A program made the position numbers and the translations under genes. The notes below the pieces were generated by a model. That model had not been told where the DNA came from. It worked only from the letters and a program-made list of their open reading frames with translations, and made no database searches. From the NCBI RefSeq assembly GCF_024707545.1, contig NZ_CP062229.1, positions 4,631,501-4,695,500 of the forward strand: a stretch of DNA of 64,000 nt, in the 5' to 3' direction. This DNA is from Mesorhizobium onobrychidis (GTDB taxonomy: Bacteria; Pseudomonadota; Alphaproteobacteria; Rhizobiales; Rhizobiaceae). Positions 9,955 through 18,342 of this stretch are shown here, piece after piece; position 1 is the stretch's first letter, and every line of letters begins with the position of its first letter.

Positions 9955-10758
9955 ATGAACAAGGCAATTCTGCTGGGCACCACGGGCGTGGCGGTCGCTC
10001 TCGCCATGCTGGGTTTCGGGTTCGTGACCGGAAGTCCGCAGACGGCAAAGGCCGATGCCGTGCAGATCGCCCAGGCGGCGCCCGCCGACACCAAGATCGA
10101 CCGGGCCGAAGTCGAAGGCATCATCCGCGACTATCTCCTGAAGAACCCCGAAGTGCTGCTGGAGGCTCAGGAAGCGCTCGAGGCCAAGCAGAAGGAGGCG
10201 CAGCGCGTCGCCAGTCTCGCCATCATCAAAAATGCCAAGGACCAGATCTTCAACTCGGCCTTCGACGGCGTCGTCGGCAATCCGAACGGCAAGGTCACCA
10301 TCGTCGAGTTCTACGATTACAATTGCGGCTACTGCAAACGCGCCATGGAGGACATGCAGACGCTGACGACAGCCGATCCGGACCTGCGCTTCGTGCTCAA
10401 GGAGTTCCCGATCCTCGGCCCGGATTCGCAGAAGGCGAGCGTCGTCTCGATGGCCTTCCACCTGATGATGCCGGAGAAATACGGCGAGTTCCACAACGCG
10501 CTGCTCGGCGCCCAGGGACGCGCCACCGAAGCGGCGGCCATCAAGGTAGCGCTTTCGCTCGGCGCCGACGAAGCGACGCTGCGCGAGAAGATGAAGGATC
10601 CGTCGATCGCCGAGGCCCTCTCCAAGACCTATGACATTGCCAACAAGCTGGCCATAACCGGAACGCCCTCCTATGTGGTCGGCAACGAGGTGGTGTTCGG
10701 GGCGCTTGGCCAGGAAGTGCTGGCGGAGAAGATCGAGGCGGCCAAGGCCGCACTCTGA
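9955..10758 (+). CDS. DsbA-family thiol:disulfide oxidoreductase
   Basis: Exported thioredoxin-fold protein of 267 aa. An N-terminal hydrophobic segment (about 5-26) is followed by a helical extension (about 45-95) like that of Com1/DsbG-type proteins, then the thioredoxin domain with active-site CGYC (Cys124, Cys127) in FYDYNCGYCKRAM and the cis-proline segment TGTPSYVVG. It probably forms or isomerises disulfides in periplasmic proteins. The upstream M48 protease on the same strand fits an envelope-folding role. The exact direction of thiol exchange cannot be told from sequence. Confidence 0.9.
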   Translation: MNKAILLGTTGVAVALAMLGFGFVTGSPQTAKADAVQIAQAAPADTKIDRAEVEGIIRDYLLKNPEVLLEAQEALEAKQKEAQRVASLAIIKNAKDQIFNSAFDGVVGNPNGKVTIVEFYDYNCGYCKRAMEDMQTLTTADPDLRFVLKEFPILGPDSQKASVVSMAFHLMMPEKYGEFHNALLGAQGRATEAAAIKVALSLGADEATLREKMKDPSIAEALSKTYDIANKLAITGTPSYVVGNEVVFGALGQEVLAEKIEAAKAAL

Positions 10759-10876
10759 TCGGTTTCGGCGCAAGCCATTTTCCGCCTGTTGTGGACAGCG
10801 AAAGAACCCACTTGCGCTCTTTTCGCAGGCGTCTAAGCCCATTATAGAGGTCCGGCGCGCCGACTGATGCCGGCGC

Positions 10877-10948
10877 TGATGTGGTGGATTTGAAGTTCCT
10901 GCTACTTTGGTGGCATCAGCGTTCAGGAACTTCAAATCCACCACATCA
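10877..10948. repeat. 25-bp perfect inverted repeat (first hairpin upstream of aroQ)
   Basis: The arm at 10877-10901 is the exact reverse complement of 10924-10948, with a 22-nt spacer. It is followed within 16 bp by a second long hairpin. There is no T run after the stem, so it is not a simple terminator. It looks like a mobile palindromic or REP-like element; function unknown. Confidence 0.9.
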
Positions 10949-10963
10949 GAAATGTATAAATTG

Positions 10964-11042
10964 CCAGTGTGGCTTTGAATCCGAAATTCGTTCAAAGCGC
11001 TGCTCCAAGGTATTGCGAATTTCGGATTCAAAACCACACTGG
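10964..11042. repeat. 27-bp near-perfect inverted repeat (second hairpin upstream of aroQ)
   Basis: The arms at 10964-10990 and 11016-11042 pair with one mismatch around a 25-nt spacer. The right arm ends one base before the AAAAAGG ribosome binding site of aroQ, so the hairpin would sit in the aroQ 5' leader if the promoter lies upstream. Confidence 0.9.
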
Positions 11043-11058
11043 GAAAAAGGTCGGCATT

Positions 11059-11493
11059 TTGAAAACTGTTTTCGTCCTGAACGGTCCCAACCTCAACGCG
11101 CTCGGCAAGCGCGAGCCGGGCATCTATGGCGGCAAGACGCTTGCCGCGATCGCCGACGATTGCAAGCAGGCAGGTGCGGCGCTTGGGCTCGAGATCGATT
11201 TCCGTCAGTCGAACCATGAGGGCGACCTCGTCGACTGGATACAGGAAGCCGCCGACAAGGCTGTCGGCATCGTCATCAATCCGGGCGCCTACAGCCACAC
11301 CTCGATCGCCATTCACGACGCCATCCGCTCAGTCGCGCCATTGCCCGTCGCCGAAGTTCATCTTTCCAACATCCACGCGCGGGAATCATTCCGCCACGTC
11401 TCCATGGTCTCGCCGGTCGCCGTCGGCGTGATCTGCGGGTTCGGGTCGCTCGGCTACACACTGGCGCTGCAGGCGCTGGCCGCACGTCTATGA
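11059..11493 (+). CDS. aroQ: Type II 3-dehydroquinate dehydratase
   Basis: Third step of the shikimate pathway, dehydroquinate to dehydroshikimate; dodecameric cytoplasmic enzyme. I choose the TTG at 11059 because it follows AAAAAGG (11044-11050) and gives 144 aa, the family length, starting at the conserved [14 protein letters not shown] longer frame to 10969 would translate the right half of the hairpin. Visible motifs are the catalytic Tyr in [34 protein letters not shown] and [11 protein letters not shown]. Its stop overlaps a possible ATG of the next gene; accB and accC follow closely, a usual order in this group. Confidence 0.94.
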   Translation: MKTVFVLNGPNLNALGKREPGIYGGKTLAAIADDCKQAGAALGLEIDFRQSNHEGDLVDWIQEAADKAVGIVINPGAYSHTSIAIHDAIRSVAPLPVAEVHLSNIHARESFRHVSMVSPVAVGVICGFGSLGYTLALQALAARL

Positions 11494-11519
11494 CCGGCCA
11501 ACAAACAGAAGGCTCGAAA

Positions 11520-11978
11520 ATGTCGATAAAGAAGAATGGTGTTGACCAGCAGCTTATCCGCGATCTGGCGGGCATACTGAACGACACCAACCTCACCGAG
11601 ATCGAGGTCGAGCTGGGCGACTTGAAGGTGCGCGTGTCGCGACAGGCGCCGGCCGTCCATGCGGTCGCCGTACCGCAGCCCGCCTATGCGCCGCCGGCAG
11701 CGCAGCCGTCGGCCGCAGCCGCCCCGGCAGCGGCCGACGTGTCCAAGAATGCGGTGGCCTCGCCCATGGTCGGCACCGCCTACCTGGCGCCGTCGCCCGA
11801 CGCCAAGGCGTTCATCGAAGTCGGCCAGCAGGTCAAGGAAGGCCAGACGCTGCTGATCATCGAGGCGATGAAGACGATGAACCAGATCCCCTCGCCCCGT
11901 GCCGGCACGGTGACGGCGATCCTGTTCGAGGATGCGCAGCCGGTCGAATATGGCATGCCGCTCGTCGTGATCGAGTAG
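11520..11978 (+). CDS. accB: Biotin carboxyl carrier protein of acetyl-CoA carboxylase
   Basis: Carries biotin between the carboxylase (AccC) and carboxyltransferase (AccAD) in the first step of fatty acid synthesis. At 152 aa from the ATG at 11520, it has a proper AGAAGG ribosome binding site; an in-frame ATG at 11490 overlaps the aroQ stop and lacks one. An N-terminal helical segment is followed by an Ala/Pro-rich linker (about 42-80) and the biotinyl domain with EAMKTMNQI, the modified Lys at about 118. accC begins 19 bp downstream. Confidence 0.95.
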   Translation: MSIKKNGVDQQLIRDLAGILNDTNLTEIEVELGDLKVRVSRQAPAVHAVAVPQPAYAPPAAQPSAAAAPAAADVSKNAVASPMVGTAYLAPSPDAKAFIEVGQQVKEGQTLLIIEAMKTMNQIPSPRAGTVTAILFEDAQPVEYGMPLVVIE

Positions 11979-11997
11979 AGCCGGGAACAGCCGAAAA

Positions 11998-13341
11998 ATG
12001 TTCCAGAAAATCCTCATCGCCAATCGCGGCGAAATCGCTCTGAGAGTGCTGCGCGCCTGCAAGGAGCTCGGCATCCAGACGGTGGTGGTGCATTCGACCG
12101 CCGACGCCGACGCCATGCATGTGCGGCTCGCCGACGAGAGCGTCTGCATCGGCCCGCCGCCGTCGCGCGACAGCTATCTCAACATCCACCAGATCGTCGC
12201 GGCCTGCGAGATCACCGGCGCCGACGCGGTGCATCCGGGCTACGGATTCCTGTCGGAGAATGCCAAATTCGCCGATATCCTCGCCGCACACAACATCACC
12301 TTCATCGGCCCGTCCGGCGATCACATCCGCATCATGGGCGACAAGATCGAGGCCAAGCGCACCGCAAAGCGTCTTGGCATTCCGGTGGTGCCAGGGTCCG
12401 ACGGCGCGGTCACCGAGGAAAAGGAAGCCAGGCGCATCGCCGCCGAGATCGGCTATCCTGTAATCATCAAGGCGTCGGCCGGCGGCGGCGGACGCGGCAT
12501 GAAAGTGGCGCGCAGCGAAGCCGATCTTGTCGTCGCGCTGCAGACGGCGCGCTCGGAAGCCGGTGCCGCCTTCGGCGACGACGCCGTCTACATCGAGAAG
12601 TATCTCGAAAAGCCGCGCCACATCGAGGTGCAGGTGTTCGGTGACGGTGCCGGCCGCGGCGTGCATTTCGGCGAACGCGACTGCTCGCTGCAGCGCCGCC
12701 ACCAGAAGGTCTGGGAAGAGGCGCCCTCGCCGGCGCTCAATGCCGAGGAGCGCGCGCATATCGGCGGCGTCTGTGCCAGGGCGATCGCCGATCTCGGCTA
12801 CTCCGGCGCCGGCACCATCGAATTCCTCTATGAGAACGGCGAGTTCTATTTCATCGAGATGAACACGCGCCTGCAGGTCGAGCATCCGGTGACGGAGGCG
12901 ATCACCGGCATCGACCTCGTGCATGAGCAGATCCGCGTCGCCTCGGGCGGCGGGCTTTCGGTGCGCCAGGAAGAGATCCGCTTCCAGGGCCATGCCATCG
13001 AATGCCGCATCAATGCCGAGGATCCGCGCACCTTCACGCCCTCGCCCGGCACGATCACCCACTTCCACACGCCGGGCGGCCTCGGCATCCGTGTCGATTC
13101 CGGCGTCTATTCCGGCTACAAGATCCCGCCCTACTACGACAGCCTGATCGGCAAGCTGATCGTGCACGGCCGCAACCGCGTCGAATGCATGATGCGGCTG
13201 CGGCGGGCGCTCGACGAATTCGTCGTCGACGGCATCAAGACGACGCTGCCGCTGTTTCGCGATCTCGTCGGCAATGCCGATATCGCCAATGGCGAGTATG
13301 ACATCCACTGGCTGGAAAAATATCTGGCCAAAGAGGATTAG
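11998..13341 (+). CDS. accC: Biotin carboxylase subunit of acetyl-CoA carboxylase
   Basis: ATP-dependent carboxylation of biotin on AccB. The 447-aa length is typical. It begins with the biotin carboxylase N-domain ([20 protein letters not shown]), continues with the ATP-grasp domain holding the glycine-rich loop [10 protein letters not shown] (about 160-169) and the carboxylase signature around [16 protein letters not shown], then [16 protein letters not shown], and ends with the C-domain (ECRINAEDP...). It is co-directional with aroQ and accB and almost surely co-transcribed with them; aat follows 29 bp later. Confidence 0.97.
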   Translation: MFQKILIANRGEIALRVLRACKELGIQTVVVHSTADADAMHVRLADESVCIGPPPSRDSYLNIHQIVAACEITGADAVHPGYGFLSENAKFADILAAHNITFIGPSGDHIRIMGDKIEAKRTAKRLGIPVVPGSDGAVTEEKEARRIAAEIGYPVIIKASAGGGGRGMKVARSEADLVVALQTARSEAGAAFGDDAVYIEKYLEKPRHIEVQVFGDGAGRGVHFGERDCSLQRRHQKVWEEAPSPALNAEERAHIGGVCARAIADLGYSGAGTIEFLYENGEFYFIEMNTRLQVEHPVTEAITGIDLVHEQIRVASGGGLSVRQEEIRFQGHAIECRINAEDPRTFTPSPGTITHFHTPGGLGIRVDSGVYSGYKIPPYYDSLIGKLIVHGRNRVECMMRLRRALDEFVVDGIKTTLPLFRDLVGNADIANGEYDIHWLEKYLAKED

Positions 13342-13370
13342 GTCGTGAACTTATAGAATATAATGTCGCG

Positions 13371-13988
13371 ATGACCCGTCCCTACGCGCCAGGCTATCGC
13401 ATCCCGACCGACCTGTTGCTCAAGGCCTACGCCTCGGGCGTCTTTCCGATGGCCGAAAGCGCCACAGATCCCGAAGTGTTCTGGGTACGGCCGGAGACGC
13501 GCGGCATCATCCCTCTCGATGGTTTTCACACGCCCAAAAGCCTGAGGAAGGCGATCCGAAAAAACCTGTTCGACATCCGTTTCGATTTCGACTTCGAGGC
13601 GACGATCGATGGCTGCGCTGAGAGGCGCGAGGATCGCCGGTCGACCTGGATCAATGCGCCGATCCGCGAGGCCTATGTCGAACTCCATCGGATGAGCCAT
13701 TGCCATTCGGTCGAAGCCTGGCGTGAGGGTCGGCTGGTTGGCGGCCTCTACGGCGTGTCGCTCGGCCGGGTGTTCTTCGGCGAAAGCATGTTCGCCAGGG
13801 AAACGGACGCGTCGAAGGTCTGCCTGGTGCATCTGGTCGAGCGCCTGAAGGAACGGCGCTTTGCGCTGCTCGACACGCAGTTCACCACCGAGCACCTCAA
13901 ACGTTTCGGCGCGGTTGACGTGCCAAGGGGCAAATACGAAAAGATGCTGGCTGACGCGCTGAAGGGCGAAGCGGTCTTTTTCCCGTGA
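13371..13988 (+). CDS. aat: Leucyl/phenylalanyl-tRNA--protein transferase
   Basis: Adds Leu or Phe from aminoacyl-tRNA to N-terminal Arg or Lys of proteins, making N-degrons for ClpS-ClpAP. It is 205 aa, slightly short but complete. Family motifs are [48 protein letters not shown] and VFFGESMF, plus the C-terminal [16 protein letters not shown]. It is placed directly after accC as in many rhizobia. The ATG at 13371 has only a weak ribosome binding site, consistent with expression from the upstream operon. Confidence 0.95.
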   Translation: MTRPYAPGYRIPTDLLLKAYASGVFPMAESATDPEVFWVRPETRGIIPLDGFHTPKSLRKAIRKNLFDIRFDFDFEATIDGCAERREDRRSTWINAPIREAYVELHRMSHCHSVEAWREGRLVGGLYGVSLGRVFFGESMFARETDASKVCLVHLVERLKERRFALLDTQFTTEHLKRFGAVDVPRGKYEKMLADALKGEAVFFP

Positions 13989-13999
13989 TCTGCGCCAGG

Positions 14000-14368
14000 T
14001 CAGTTTTTTGCGGCAGGCTCAAGAGGCGTCTGCGCGTGGAACATCATCTTCCAGCCATTGACGCGATGGACATAGCCGGTGCTGACCAGCGCCGCATAAG
14101 GCTCGCCATTCTCGCGAGTGGCATGGGCCTCATAGGTCAGCACGACGATGTCGCTGCCCGGCTCGATGATGCCCTTGAGATCGATATCGAGATCGCGCCA
14201 GCGGTTCGGATCCGTCGCGGTTTCGGCCAGATCGGCGTTGCTCATCGTTTGCGCCATCTGCGGGAAAGCCACCAGGCATTCGGTGTCGGCATTGGCTTTG
14301 AAATAGGCAGCGTCGCCGGTCCAGAACCCTCTTTCGAGGTCGAGGAGTTCGTCCTTGTTGGCCATCAT
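14000..14368 (-). CDS. DUF4440/SnoaL-like (NTF2 fold) protein
   Basis: Small cytoplasmic protein of 122 aa. The start MMANKDELLDLERGFWTGDAAYF and the end GYVHRVNGWKMMFHAQTP match the DUF4440 pattern of a cone-shaped NTF2-like fold that often forms a ligand pocket. No catalytic residues can be assigned. It lies convergent to aat, with 11 bp between the stops, and precedes the DUF2155 gene on the same strand. Function unknown. Confidence 0.75.
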   Translation of the reverse strand: MMANKDELLDLERGFWTGDAAYFKANADTECLVAFPQMAQTMSNADLAETATDPNRWRDLDIDLKGIIEPGSDIVVLTYEAHATRENGEPYAALVSTGYVHRVNGWKMMFHAQTPLEPAAKN

Positions 14369-14472
14369 GGGAACATCTCCGTACCGCCAGCCATGACCAA
14401 CGCACGGAGAATAAGGCGGTTCCGGAAGCTCAGTATGTGATCCCGAACAGGGGATCCCTCGCGCCTGGCGCT

Positions 14473-15024
14473 CTAATTGGATTTAGCAGCGTCGGGTGCC
14501 GGCACCTCCGACTTCTGCTTGCAGCCCTTCAGCCAGACATCGTAGACCGCGTGCTCGACGGCGTTGAGGCCGGGGCTTTCGGCAAACATCCAGCCGGTGA
14601 AGATGCGGCGGATCTTGCGATCCAGCGTGATCTCGTCGACCTCGACGAAGGAATCGGTCTTCGGCTCTTCGGTTTGCGGCCGCGAATAGCAGATGCGCGG
14701 CGTCACCTGCAAAGCACCGAACTGCACCGTCTCGTCGATATAGACATCGAAGGTGATGATGCGGCCGGTGATCTTGTCGATGCCGGCGAATTCGGCGACG
14801 GGATTGGTGATGCGTTCCGGCGCCGCCGGTGCCGCCGGCGCCGTTAACGCCTCCGGTTCCATTGGCGCCTCCGGTGTCGCTGGCGCCTCCGGCGTCGCTG
14901 GCGCTTCTTCCCAGGCCTCCGGTTCGATTGGCGCCTCCAGCGTCTGTGCAGCGGCCATGGCGCAAGCGACCAAAGCAGCGGCCGCCGTCAGTCCGCCCAT
15001 CGAGATTCGGCTGAAAATGCTCAT
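14473..15024 (-). CDS. DUF2155 domain exported protein
   Basis: Predicted periplasmic protein, 183 aa. A signal peptide (about 1-26, ending ACAMAAAQ) is followed by a low-complexity Pro/Ala/Glu region with short repeats (APATPEAP twice, about 40-68) and a DUF2155 domain (about 75-170) with two cysteines, in RICYSRP and LKGCKQ. DUF2155 genes lie beside aat and the NDUFA12 gene in many Hyphomicrobiales, as here. Molecular function is unknown; the family itself is clear. Confidence 0.88.
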   Translation of the reverse strand: MSIFSRISMGGLTAAAALVACAMAAAQTLEAPIEPEAWEEAPATPEAPATPEAPMEPEALTAPAAPAAPERITNPVAEFAGIDKITGRIITFDVYIDETVQFGALQVTPRICYSRPQTEEPKTDSFVEVDEITLDRKIRRIFTGWMFAESPGLNAVEHAVYDVWLKGCKQKSEVPAPDAAKSN

Positions 15025-15149
15025 GCAAGAGTCCGGTGGTTTGCGCCCGGGGTGATTCTGTCGCGCCCAAGGCTAGTCGCTGCTGTCAGATCGGCAAGCA
15101 GCTAAACGCCAATTGTGGCGATAAAGGACCGATCCGCGTCGACGATCGG

Positions 15150-15548
15150 TTACGACCCCGGCGTCCAGGCATCGTAATCGCCCGTCACCTGCGGGCGGTG
15201 CTGATTGGTGAGCACGGAGCCCTTGGGGCGATAGGCGGCGGCACTTCCGGTAAGGTTCGGCTGATGCGGCTTCTGCCAGTCGCGTGGCTTGTAGTTTTCG
15301 CTCGGCGGCGCGGTATCGACGCGGTGATGCATCCAGCCATGCCAGCCGGGCGGAATCGTCGAGGCTTCCGAATAGTCGCGATAGATGACCCAGCGGCGGG
15401 TGCGGCCTTCCGAATCGACACCACCTTCGTAGTAGACGTTGCCAGCCTCGTCCTGCCCGACTTTCTTGCCATGCCGCCAGGTGTGGAAGCGCGTGCCCAG
15501 CGTCTGGCTGTTCCACCAGGTGAAAAACTGCAGAAGGAAAGTCTTCAT
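15150..15548 (-). CDS. NADH:ubiquinone oxidoreductase subunit NDUFA12 (B17.2) family
   Basis: Accessory subunit of respiratory complex I found in alphaproteobacteria and mitochondria, 132 aa. It has the typical WWNSQTLGTRFHTWRHG start, the KVGQDEAGNVYYEG strand, RRWVIYRDYSEASTIPPGWHGWMHH in the middle, and the final QPNLTGSAAAYRPKGS segment. No membrane segment. It sits upstream of the DUF2155 gene on the same strand, the usual arrangement outside the nuo operon. Confidence is high from the motif pattern. Confidence 0.93.
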   Translation of the reverse strand: MKTFLLQFFTWWNSQTLGTRFHTWRHGKKVGQDEAGNVYYEGGVDSEGRTRRWVIYRDYSEASTIPPGWHGWMHHRVDTAPPSENYKPRDWQKPHQPNLTGSAAAYRPKGSVLTNQHRPQVTGDYDAWTPGS

Positions 15549-15773
15549 CCAAATCCTCGCGGCGGCGCCTGTTTCCTGCTTATGGCGTCAGGCCATCGCC
15601 AACGCAAGGGTTTTGCCGCAAAAGCCGCGGACATGGCCGTCGAAAACCGATGCAAAACCAGGCAGGCTTTTCGCGTGTGTCGAAGCATGCCTTGCCAAGC
15701 CTGCCTGGTCTTTCTAAAGCTCTGCGCGTCCCATGCAGGTACCCAGCCTGATTGACGGTTGAGGGAGGTAAAG

Positions 15774-16616
15774 ATGGCCCCGGATGCATCCGACCCTGAA
15801 CTGCGGATCAGTGCCGGCGCCATTCGTCTGCGCAAGGGCGGCGTGCCGGTCGTCTGCCTCACCGCCTATACCTACCCCGTCGCTCGCCTGCTCGACGGCC
15901 ATGTCGACCTGCTTCTGGTCGGCGACAGCGTCGCCATGGTTCTCCATGGCCACAAGACCACGCTGGGCGCCTCGCTGGAGATGATGATCGCCCACGGACA
16001 AGCGGTGATGCGAGGGTCAGCCAAGGCCTGCGTGGTGGTCGACATGCCGGCCGGAAGCTATGAGGCAACGCCGGCGCAGGCCGTCGCCTCGGCGCGGCGG
16101 ATCGTCGGCGAAACCGGTTGCCAGGCCGTCAAGCTGGAGGGCGGCGTTACCGTTGCCGGGCAGATCGCGGCGATCGTCGCTGCCGGCATTCCGGTCATGG
16201 GACATATCGGCTTGCAGCCGCAATCGGTGGAAAGCGACGGCGGCTACAGGATCAAGGGCCGTACCGAGGAGAATGTGGCGGCCCTTTATCGCGACGCCGA
16301 CGCGGTCGAGAAGGCCGGCGCGTTTTCGGTGGTCATCGAAGGCACCGTCGAGACCGTCGCCGCCGACCTCACCCGGCACATTTCCATTCCAACCATCGGC
16401 ATCGGCGCCAGCGGCGAATGCGACGGCCAGATCCTGGTCATCGACGACATGGTCGGCCTGACCGTCGACCGGGTGCCGAAATTCGTCAAGCAATATGCCG
16501 ACCTGCGCAGCGTGATATCGCAGGCGGCAGCCAGCTATGCAGCGGAGGTGCGAAGCCGGACGTTCCCCGGCCCGGGACATGTCTTTTCGGCCGCAGCCGA
16601 CAAAGACAAAGAATGA
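15774..16616 (+). CDS. panB: 3-methyl-2-oxobutanoate hydroxymethyltransferase
   Basis: First committed step of pantothenate synthesis: adds a hydroxymethyl group from methylene-THF to ketoisovalerate. It is 280 aa from the ATG at 15774, which has an excellent GAGGGAGG site at 15761-15768; a TTG 15 bp earlier would overlap that site. Motifs include VCLTAYTYPVARLLDGHVDL, LVGDSVAMVLHG, VKLEGG, GHIGLQPQS and the late PTIGIGASGECDGQILV. The stop codon lies inside the first unit of a 17-bp tandem repeat that runs into the panC start. Confidence 0.96.
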   Translation: MAPDASDPELRISAGAIRLRKGGVPVVCLTAYTYPVARLLDGHVDLLLVGDSVAMVLHGHKTTLGASLEMMIAHGQAVMRGSAKACVVVDMPAGSYEATPAQAVASARRIVGETGCQAVKLEGGVTVAGQIAAIVAAGIPVMGHIGLQPQSVESDGGYRIKGRTEENVAALYRDADAVEKAGAFSVVIEGTVETVAADLTRHISIPTIGIGASGECDGQILVIDDMVGLTVDRVPKFVKQYADLRSVISQAAASYAAEVRSRTFPGPGHVFSAAADKDKE

Positions 16617-16672
16617 GTGGGGACAAAGAATGAGTGGGGACAAAGCATGAGCCGGGACAAAGCATGAGCCGG
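16605..16672. repeat. Four tandem copies of a 17-bp unit spanning the panB-panC junction
   Basis: Units at 16605-16621 and 16622-16638 are identical (GACAAAGAATGAGTGGG); units at 16639-16655 and 16656-16672 are identical (GACAAAGCATGAGCCGG). The two types differ at three positions. Each unit contains an ATGAG and a G-rich tract. The panB stop is in unit 1 and the panC ATG is in unit 4, so copy number sets the spacing between the two genes. Confidence 0.97.
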
Positions 16673-17515
16673 CCTCTCGTCATCGACAGCGTCGCCGCTC
16701 TTCGCGCGCAAATCCGCGACTGGCGTTGCGATGGTCTCAGCGTTGCCATGGTGCCGACCATGGGTGCGCTGCATGACGGCCATATCTCGCTGGTCAGGAT
16801 CGCGCTGGAAAAGGCCGAACGCTGCGTTGTTTCGATCTTCGTCAACCCGACGCAGTTCGCGCCGAGCGAAGACCTCGACAAATATCCGCGCCAGCTCGCC
16901 CGCGACCTCGACCGGCTGGCCGGGGCCGGCGCGCACCTCGCCTTTATCCCTGATGTCGCGGAGATGTACCCGGCCGGCTTCGCCACCAGGATCTCCGTCG
17001 ACGGGCCAGCCGCCGGGCTGGAATCCGATTTCCGGCCGACCTTCTTCGACGGCGTCGCGACGGTCGTGGCAAAGCTCTTCCTGCAGACGTTGCCCGATTA
17101 TGCGGTCTTCGGTGAAAAGGACTACCAGCAGCTTTGCGTCGTCAGGCAGCTCTGCCGCGACCTCGATCTGCCGGTGGAAATCATCGGCGCACCAACGGTA
17201 CGCGACGCACATGGCCTCGCCATGTCGTCACGCAATGCCTATCTGAGCGAAGCCGAGCTCGGGGTGGCGCGCCAGCTCAACGCCATATTGCGCCGGACGG
17301 CAGCGGCACTAGCGGCAGGCGCGGATGAAGGCAGCGCGACCGCCGAGGCCAGCCGCGCGCTCGTCAAGGCTGGCTTCGACAAAGTCGACTATGTCGCGGC
17401 GCGCGAGAGCCTGGCGCTCGCGCCATGGCGACGAAACCGTGACGGACGCCTGCTCGCAGCCGCCTGGCTGGGCAAAACCCGGCTCATCGACAATGTGGAA
17501 GTTCCCTCCGCCTAG
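16664..17515 (+). CDS. panC: Pantothenate synthetase
   Basis: ATP-dependent condensation of pantoate and beta-alanine, the last step of the pathway. It is 283 aa from the ATG at 16664 in the last tandem repeat unit; an in-frame ATG at 16634 in an earlier unit would add ten repeat-encoded residues. Motifs are MVPTMGALHDGHISLV (HxGH-like nucleotide-binding motif), FVNPTQFAPSEDLDKYPR, FGEKDYQQL and MSSRNAYLS. Translation is probably linked to panB because only 47 bp of repeats separate stop and start. Confidence 0.96.
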   Translation: MSRPLVIDSVAALRAQIRDWRCDGLSVAMVPTMGALHDGHISLVRIALEKAERCVVSIFVNPTQFAPSEDLDKYPRQLARDLDRLAGAGAHLAFIPDVAEMYPAGFATRISVDGPAAGLESDFRPTFFDGVATVVAKLFLQTLPDYAVFGEKDYQQLCVVRQLCRDLDLPVEIIGAPTVRDAHGLAMSSRNAYLSEAELGVARQLNAILRRTAAALAAGADEGSATAEASRALVKAGFDKVDYVAARESLALAPWRRNRDGRLLAAAWLGKTRLIDNVEVPSA

Positions 17516-17520
17516 GCCAA

Positions 17521-17973
17521 TCAGGCGACCTTGAGATCCTTTATCGCCTTCTCGTAGACATCTTTGATCGGCTTGGATACGTCTTCGGCGGCTTTCGTTG
17601 CCGCAGCCTGAAACTCCTTGCCCTGCTCGACGGTCTTTTCCACCTGCTTGCGCAAGAAGTCAGTCTGCAGTTCGATGAACTCGGAGGGCGATTTCACGGC
17701 AACCAGGGCTTCGAGGTGAGAAAAGCTGGCCTCAGCATTCGCGCGCAGCGCGGCGATCGTCTTCAGCGACAGCTCATTGCTGGCGGTCTTGGCTGTTTCG
17801 AAGGATGACTCGAGAGCCTTTTGGGTCGCCTCGGCGCCGGTCGCCAATTTCGATAATGCTTCTTTCGACTGCTCGACGCCCTTTTCGGCGACAGCGCGGA
17901 ACTGATCGGTTGCCTCGGTCGGGACTTCTGCGTTCTCGGTGATTTCAGCAGTTTTATCGGCGGTCTTGGTCAT
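17521..17973 (-). CDS. Phasin family protein
   Basis: Coats polyhydroxyalkanoate granules. It is 150 aa from the ATG at 17973 (MTKTADKTAE), chosen because AAGGA lies 8 nt upstream; the longer frame to 18024 lacks a site. The protein is almost entirely amphipathic helix and coiled coil, with a phasin_2-type core (VEQSKEALSKL... FIELQTDFLRKQVE) and Lys/Glu/Ala-rich composition. It is convergent with panC, only 5 bp between stops. The upstream gap contains a TGCATTGCAA-like palindrome (minus strand TTGCAATGCA) near 18055, which may be a PhaR-type operator; that is a guess. Confidence 0.9.
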   Translation of the reverse strand: MTKTADKTAEITENAEVPTEATDQFRAVAEKGVEQSKEALSKLATGAEATQKALESSFETAKTASNELSLKTIAALRANAEASFSHLEALVAVKSPSEFIELQTDFLRKQVEKTVEQGKEFQAAATKAAEDVSKPIKDVYEKAIKDLKVA

Positions 17974-18342
17974 AGTTTCCATCCTTTGCGGTGGGCGGCC
18001 TTTTAGAAAAGCCGCCTCGTTCATTCAGGAGCCTGACGTTACGGCATCTGTAGTGCATTGCAATATTTTTGTGCGTCGCACCATGCCTTTTTTTGCCTCA
18101 GCGTGGCCACTGCCGAATTCTTACCTGCGGCGTGTTTTGCGGACTTCCCGTAATTCCCGTAAGTCTAGTTCAGGCAATCCGCATATTTTTCAGAGCTTTG
18201 TAGACGACATCTTCAGAATCCAAGCTACCGGGCCGGCTCGGCTACAATTCGGCCAGAAATCATGGTGCGGTCCTGCGCGCTCCAGGAGCGCAGCATCGAT
18301 GCTCGGCTGGAATGAGAACGATTCCTGGCGCGGATCCCAATC
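17974..18342. other. Intergenic region between phasin and glycosyltransferase genes
   Basis: About 370 bp, divergent, less GC-rich than its neighbours, with T-rich tracts near 18064 and 18090. No convincing small ORF or hairpin was seen. It presumably holds both promoters. Confidence 0.4.

Noticed and set aside
16605..16672. CRISPR-like array
   Set aside because: The 17-bp units are directly adjacent with no spacers and there are no cas genes; it is a plain tandem duplication.
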